From Sulfuriferula sp. (GTDB taxonomy: Bacteria > Pseudomonadota > Gammaproteobacteria > Burkholderiales > Sulfuriferulaceae): a stretch of 9,755 nucleotides of DNA. The stretch is from the NCBI GenBank assembly GCA_027311185.1, contig DAICZK010000050.1:1-9755 (forward strand). Direction: 5' to 3'. A program made the translations under genes and the position numbers. Shown here piece after piece: positions 5,737 through 9,755 of the stretch. Within the stretch, counting starts at the first letter, position 1; the number at the start of each line of letters is the position of its first letter. Under the pieces are notes generated by a model, which was given only the letters and a program-made list of their open reading frames with translations, searched no databases and was not told the DNA's origin.

Positions 5737-7011
5737 TTGAACGACATCCCTATTAGCGTGTTACTTGTCGCGCTGCTTGTTTTACTGCTGCTGTCCGCTT
5801 TTTTTTCGATTTCCGAAACCAGCATGATGGCCATTAACCGCTATCGTTTGCGCCACCTCGCCAATCACGGTCATCTCGGGGCGCAGCGAACCACGCAATT
5901 GCTGGCCAATACCGACAAACTGCTCGGCGTCATTCTGCTGGGAAACAATCTCATCAACGCGGCATCGGCCACACTCGTGACGCTCATTTCGATCCGGCTG
6001 TTCGGCAACAGCAAATGGGTGCTGGGCGGCGCGACTCTGGCCGTCACCTTCGCCATCCTGGTGATTAGCGAAATCACTCCCAAAGTGATCGGCGCCGCCT
6101 ATCCCGATAAGATCGCCTATCCGGTCAGTTTCATATTGCGCCCCCTGCTCACGCTCGCCTATCCTATCGTATGGTTTGTCAATTTATTCGTCCAGGCGCT
6201 ATTGCGGCTCATGCGCCTGCACCCGAACGCCGACAGCGAAGCGAACACCCTGGGCATGGCAGAGTTGCGCACGCTGGTCATGGAATCGGGAAAGCTGTTA
6301 CTACCCACACACAAAAGCATCTTGCTCAATCTGCTGGAGCTGGAAAACATTACCGTCGACGACGTCATGACCCCACGCCATTCGATCGAATCGATCGATG
6401 TTGACGAGCCCAGCGAAATCATCACGCGGCAGTTGACCAGCAGCCGTCACACGCGGCTACCGATTTACCATGACCAGCTAAACGAAGTGATAGGCATCGT
6501 TCATTTGCGCGCGCTGACGCGGGATTTGCGCAACGGCGAGATCAGCGCAGAAACCATCGTCGCCCATGCGCAGGCGCCTTATTTCATTCCTTCGGGCACG
6601 TTGCTGTTCACGCAACTGCGGCACTTTCAGGAAAACCGGCTCAGCCTGGGTCTCGTCGTCGACGAATACGGCGAATTGCTGGGGCTGGTGTCGTTGAGCG
6701 ACATACTCGAAGAAATCGTCGGTGAGCTGGACAACACCGCCCACGCCAAGTTTTCGGGCTATATCCCGCAGGCTGACGGCAGCTGGCTGGTCGAGGGCAC
6801 GAGCACGATCCGCCAGATCAACCGCCGACTGGAATTCGATTTGCCGGACAACGGGCCCAGAACCATCAATGGACTGATACTTGAGCATCTGGAAGCGATT
6901 CCGGAATCGGGCACCACATTAAAAATTGCTGATTACCCGATTGAAATTATCCAGGTCCAGGAGCGCCTGGTTAAAACCGCACGGATATTTCCCAGACGAA
7001 AAGCGCTGTGA
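5737..7011 (+). CDS. CNNM/CBS/CorC-domain membrane protein, CorB (YfjD) type
   Basis: This is a 424-residue inner-membrane protein of the HlyC/CorC-related CNNM family, linked to magnesium or other divalent cation transport. Residues 1-160 form the CNNM (DUF21) domain, with hydrophobic segments near 7-24, 62-88, 94-112 and 128-158. It includes the SETSMMAINRYRLRHL signature and a SEITPK motif. Two CBS domains follow (about 205-265, starting VDDVMTP, and 272-330, with VVDEYGELLGLV). A CorC_HlyC domain lies at about 340-420. Length and domain order are typical of E. coli YfjD/CorB. The start is TTG: an in-frame stop lies six codons upstream and the expected N-terminus follows directly. No clear Shine-Dalgarno is present, so translation may be modest. 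Transport of a particular ion cannot be read from the sequence. Confidence 0.92.
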   Translation: MNDIPISVLLVALLVLLLLSAFFSISETSMMAINRYRLRHLANHGHLGAQRTTQLLANTDKLLGVILLGNNLINAASATLVTLISIRLFGNSKWVLGGATLAVTFAILVISEITPKVIGAAYPDKIAYPVSFILRPLLTLAYPIVWFVNLFVQALLRLMRLHPNADSEANTLGMAELRTLVMESGKLLLPTHKSILLNLLELENITVDDVMTPRHSIESIDVDEPSEIITRQLTSSRHTRLPIYHDQLNEVIGIVHLRALTRDLRNGEISAETIVAHAQAPYFIPSGTLLFTQLRHFQENRLSLGLVVDEYGELLGLVSLSDILEEIVGELDNTAHAKFSGYIPQADGSWLVEGTSTIRQINRRLEFDLPDNGPRTINGLILEHLEAIPESGTTLKIADYPIEIIQVQERLVKTARIFPRRKAL

Positions 7012-7104
7012 TGGGTTTACAAACGCCCGCTGTCAGCGCATCATTGAGTTGCAAACGCGGGGGGCGCGTAGTTAACCTGTACGGTCAAAACTTATATTTC
7101 CATC

Positions 7105-8820
7105 ATGGCAGCGATTTCACCTCCAATCATCCTAACCGGACTGGCGCGGGCTTTGGTAAACCAACGCTGGCTTACCGAAGAAGAAGCCGAGACACTAGTC
7201 CGGCAGGCTAAAAGCAGCAACGAAAATTTCGTGACGCAGGTTATCGAGACAAAAAAAATAAAGGCTGCCAAACTGGCGGAATTCGCCGCGACGCAATTCG
7301 GCTTCCCATACTTAAATTTGAATGCCATCGACCCCGAAGTCATCCCCAAGAAGGTGCTCGATCCCAAACTGGTGCGCAGTCGACGCGTAGTCGCGTTATA
7401 TCAGCGCGGGAACCGCCTGTCGGTCGCCGTCTCTGACCCGACGAACCTGCAAGCGATCGATGAAATCAAATTTCAGACCAACCTGGCCGTCGATATCATC
7501 GTCGTCGAAGACGATAAATTAGGCAAACTGGTCGCGCAGATCAGCGAAACTGAAGACAACGCGCTGGCCGATTTGTCCACCGAAGATTTCGAGCTCGAAT
7601 TCACCAACGACGAAACCGTTGCCAAGGCAAACGAGGCCGAAAGCCTGGACATCGACGACGCGCCCGTGGTGCGCTACCTGCAAAAAATATTGCTCGATGC
7701 CATCAATGATGGTGTCTCCGACATCCATTTCGAACCCTACGAAAAATTCTACCGCATTCGTTATCGGCTGGACGGCATCTTGCACGAGGCCGCCCAACCC
7801 CCCCTCGCGATCAAGGATAAGCTCTCGTCGCGGATCAAAGTCATCTCCAAACTCGACATTTCCGAAAAGCGCGTCCCGCAGGACGGGCGAATGAAGCTGG
7901 TATTGTCGAAAAACCGGGCGATCGATTTCCGCGTCAGTACCTTGCCTACGCTATACGGCGAAAAAATCGTCATGCGCATACTCGACCCCACCAGCGCCAC
8001 GCTGGGCGTCGATGCGCTAGGCTATGAACCGCACCAGAAAGAACTGTTGCTCAACGCCGTACAGCGGCCCTACGGCATGATACTGGTAACCGGCCCGACC
8101 GGCAGCGGCAAGACCGTTTCGCTCTATACCTGCCTGAATATTCTCAACAAACCCGGCGTCAATATATCCACCGCCGAAGACCCCGCAGAGATCAACCTGC
8201 CCGGCGTCAACCAAGTTAACGTCAATGATAAAGCCGGACTTACTTTTTCGGCCGCGCTCAAGTCCTTCCTGCGCCAGGACCCCGACGTGATCATGGTCGG
8301 CGAGATCCGCGATCTGGAAACCGCTGAAATCGCGATCAAGGCCGCGCAGACCGGACATATGGTGCTCTCTACCCTGCACACCAACGACGCGCCATCGACG
8401 CTGACACGACTGATGAATATGGGCGTCGCGCCGTTCAATATCGCCTCCAGCGTCATCCTGATCACCGCACAACGCCTGGCACGGCGCCTGTGCAAATGCA
8501 AGCAGCCGATCGACATTCCCAAAACCGCCCTGTTGCGCGCAGGCTTCAAGGAAGAAGAGCTGGACGGCAGCTGGCTGCCGTATCGGGCAGTCGGCTGTGA
8601 ACTGTGCAAGGAAACCGGCTACAAAGGCCGTCTCGGAATTTACCAGGTCATGCCGATTACCGACGCCATGACCCGCATCATCATGAACAACGGCAATTCG
8701 ATAGACATCGCCGACGAAGCCCGGCGCGGCGGCGTCAACGATTTGCGGCGCTCGGGGCTCAACAAGGTGAAACTGGGGATAACCTCGCTGGAAGAAATAG
8801 AAGCCATCACCAACGAATGA
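7105..8820 (+). CDS. pilB: Type IV pilus assembly (extension) ATPase PilB
   Basis: This is a 571-residue hexameric secretion ATPase that drives pilin polymerisation at the cytoplasmic face of the inner membrane. An N-terminal GSPII_E/MshEN-like domain (about 50-150) precedes the ATPase core. The core shows Walker A GPTGSGKT (330-337), acidic residues of the Asp box (around 355-365), Walker B with DVIMVGE (394-400) and the His box STLHTND (422-428). Zinc-type cysteines C463, C465, C498 and C501 match the PilB/GspE metal site. Full length agrees with the family. PilC follows 346 bases later. The ATG at 7105 gives the expected MAAISPP...LTGLARAL start, but no Shine-Dalgarno is visible ahead of it. 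A PilT or GspE identity is less likely, given the length, the N-terminus and the neighbouring pilC. Confidence 0.95.
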   Translation: MAAISPPIILTGLARALVNQRWLTEEEAETLVRQAKSSNENFVTQVIETKKIKAAKLAEFAATQFGFPYLNLNAIDPEVIPKKVLDPKLVRSRRVVALYQRGNRLSVAVSDPTNLQAIDEIKFQTNLAVDIIVVEDDKLGKLVAQISETEDNALADLSTEDFELEFTNDETVAKANEAESLDIDDAPVVRYLQKILLDAINDGVSDIHFEPYEKFYRIRYRLDGILHEAAQPPLAIKDKLSSRIKVISKLDISEKRVPQDGRMKLVLSKNRAIDFRVSTLPTLYGEKIVMRILDPTSATLGVDALGYEPHQKELLLNAVQRPYGMILVTGPTGSGKTVSLYTCLNILNKPGVNISTAEDPAEINLPGVNQVNVNDKAGLTFSAALKSFLRQDPDVIMVGEIRDLETAEIAIKAAQTGHMVLSTLHTNDAPSTLTRLMNMGVAPFNIASSVILITAQRLARRLCKCKQPIDIPKTALLRAGFKEEELDGSWLPYRAVGCELCKETGYKGRLGIYQVMPITDAMTRIIMNNGNSIDIADEARRGGVNDLRRSGLNKVKLGITSLEEIEAITNE

Positions 8821-9166
8821 GCGCCGGACGGTCATGTTCATAATATTATTAAATAATCCTTCGCAATCGACGTAAAAGTTCCTAGAATGAATTGACTGGC
8901 AGCAAATCCGGAATCGTCCCGGCATATGCAGCGCAGAATATTTATTACGAACACTTAGCCCGATCTTTTCATAAATTCCCGTGATGATCGCGCAGGATTT
9001 TGTTTTGTAGGGAGCTTTTGTGAAGGCGCGGTGTAGTTATTCATACAGCCAACTGAACAAAAGCTTCATGCGAAACAAAGGACCAGTGAGGGCGCGCGGC
9101 AATTTATGAAAAAATCGGGTTAGCCCCTAGAAGCCAGTAACAAAACAACATTCCGGAGACTCAAGC
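8821..9166. other. 346-base pilB-pilC intergenic region
   Basis: No recognisable gene is visible. The first part is AT-rich, with an ATTATT-A-AATAAT inverted repeat just after pilB. The middle has a GG-N10-GC spacing near 8921 that only loosely resembles a sigma-54 site. The right half contains a long stem (9011-9067) around a 29-codon ORF with a good ribosome site. The pilC ribosome site GGAG is at 9155-9158. The gap is longer than the short spacers usual between pilB and pilC, so a separate pilC promoter or a leader element is possible. Confidence 0.5.
9011..9067 (+). promoter_or_regulatory. Long-stem hairpin in the pilC leader overlapping a small ORF start
   Basis: The arms AGCTTTTGT (9013-9021) and ACAAAAGCT (9057-9065) are perfectly complementary. 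They extend by a G-U and a G-C pair to an 11-bp stem (9011-9067). Inside, GGTGTA and TACAGCC can form a second, bulged stem. The left arm covers a GGGAG ribosome site (9010-9014) and a GTG start (9020-9022) of a 29-codon ORF ending at 9109. Folding would hide that site. It could be a regulatory leader or a chance repeat; no known riboswitch class is recognised. Confidence 0.35.
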
Positions 9167-9755
9167 ATGGCTGTCACAAAAAAAACCATTAAGATACAAA
9201 AAAGAGATAGCGCATATACTTGGGAAGGCATTGACAAAAACGGTAAAAAAATGCAAGGGGAAATGATTGCGGCAGGCGAGGCCGTCGTCAGTACGACCTT
9301 ACGGCGCCAGGGCATCAATACAAAAAAAATCAAGAAAAAAGGCGGCATTACGGGCGGCAAAAAAATTACCGGCAAGGATGTCGCATTGTTTACCCGCCAG
9401 TTGGCCACAATGATGAAAGCGGGTGTGCCGTTACTGCAATCTTTTGATATCGTGGCAAAAGGGCACGCCAACCCCTCAGTACAAAAATTGCTGATAGAAA
9501 TCAAAACCGACATCGAGGGCGGCCACAGCCTGAGCCAGTCCTTTGCCAAACATCCGCTCTACTTCGATACGCTGTACATCAATCTCGTCAATGCTGGCGA
9601 ACAAGCCGGTATTCTGGATCAGGTTCTCGACCGTCTGGCGACCTATCAGGAAAAAACGATTGCCATCAAAGGCAAAATAAAATCGGCGTTATTCTATCCC
9701 GTCTCGATCATCGTTGTCGCGTTTGTCATCACCGCAATCATCATGCTGTTTGTGG
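9167..9755 (+). CDS. pilC: Type IV pilus inner-membrane platform protein PilC, N-terminal part
   Basis: The frame is open from ATG 9167 to the window edge (196 codons), with no stop. The start has GGAG eight bases upstream and gives MAVTKKTIKIQKRDSAYTWEG. A basic, lysine-rich N-terminus leads into the first T2SF domain: DVALFTRQLATMMKAGVPLL at about 71-90, and the conserved GEQAG at 144-148. The first membrane helix begins near residue 174 (ALFYPVSIIVVAF). The family is usually about 400-420 residues, so roughly half is present. PilC anchors PilB at the inner membrane during pilus extension. The cut is due to the window edge, not to a mutation. Confidence 0.95.
   Translation, partial: MAVTKKTIKIQKRDSAYTWEGIDKNGKKMQGEMIAAGEAVVSTTLRRQGINTKKIKKKGGITGGKKITGKDVALFTRQLATMMKAGVPLLQSFDIVAKGHANPSVQKLLIEIKTDIEGGHSLSQSFAKHPLYFDTLYINLVNAGEQAGILDQVLDRLATYQEKTIAIKGKIKSALFYPVSIIVVAFVITAIIMLFV

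Noticed and set aside
8838..8860. AT-only inverted repeat after pilB as a terminator
   Set aside because: The ATTATT/AATAAT stem is too weak to terminate transcription and has no proper T-tract.
8017..8925. A 302-codon minus-strand open frame opposite the end of pilB
   Set aside because: It lies across the PilB ATPase core with all its motifs. The reverse frame shows no domain and looks like a codon-bias shadow.
8921..8936. Possible sigma-54 promoter (GG-N10-GC) upstream of pilC
   Set aside because: Only the GG and GC spacing matches. The flanking TGGCAC and TTGC consensus is poor, so chance is the better explanation.
1..9755. CRISPR arrays, tRNA or rRNA genes, insertion sequences
   Set aside because: I saw no regularly spaced repeats, cloverleaf-like segments, rRNA signatures or transposase motifs on reading both strands.

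Overview
The window looks like part of a proteobacterial chromosome with moderate GC content, most likely a betaproteobacterial sulfur oxidiser of the Nitrosomonadales type. This assignment is inferred from the gene content (sHdr sulfur oxidation cluster, CorB-type CNNM protein, PilB/PilC of the betaproteobacterial kind) and not from any marker gene.

Positions 1-4877, all on the minus strand, hold the first part of a sulfur-oxidising heterodisulfide reductase-like (sHdr) cluster. In transcription order it reads rhodanese, tusA, dsrE, hdrC, hdrB, hdrA, and then a conserved hypothetical gene ('hyp' or orf2) cut off by the left window edge. This order matches the rhd-tusA-dsrE-hdrC1-hdrB1-hdrA-hyp-hdrC2-hdrB2 layout known from Acidithiobacillus and Hyphomicrobium. 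hdrC2 and hdrB2 would therefore be expected just beyond position 1. Rhodanese, TusA and DsrE should pass sulfane sulfur between cysteines to the Hdr-like iron-sulfur flavoprotein complex, which oxidises it in the cytoplasm towards sulfite. A plausible extended -10 promoter lies just upstream of the rhodanese gene. The hdrC-hdrB-hdrA-hyp genes are tightly packed. dsrE and hdrC are separated by 278 bases rich in palindromes and hairpins.

Positions 4878-5274 form a divergent intergenic region. Next, on the plus strand, come a small conserved hypothetical gene (5275-5580), a short gap with a GC-rich hairpin, and a CNNM/CBS/CorC-type membrane protein of the CorB (YfjD) group (5737-7011).

Positions 7105-9755 carry type IV pilus assembly genes: the complete extension ATPase gene pilB and the first 196 codons of the inner-membrane platform gene pilC. 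A 346-base gap with no clear gene separates them. It holds a long-range stem-loop that overlaps the ribosome binding site and start of a tiny ORF.

Nothing in the window is a wholly unknown system. The points most worth a second look are the cysteine losses in HdrB, the structured dsrE-hdrC spacer, the hairpin in the pilB-pilC gap, and the uncharacterised Hyp subunit.
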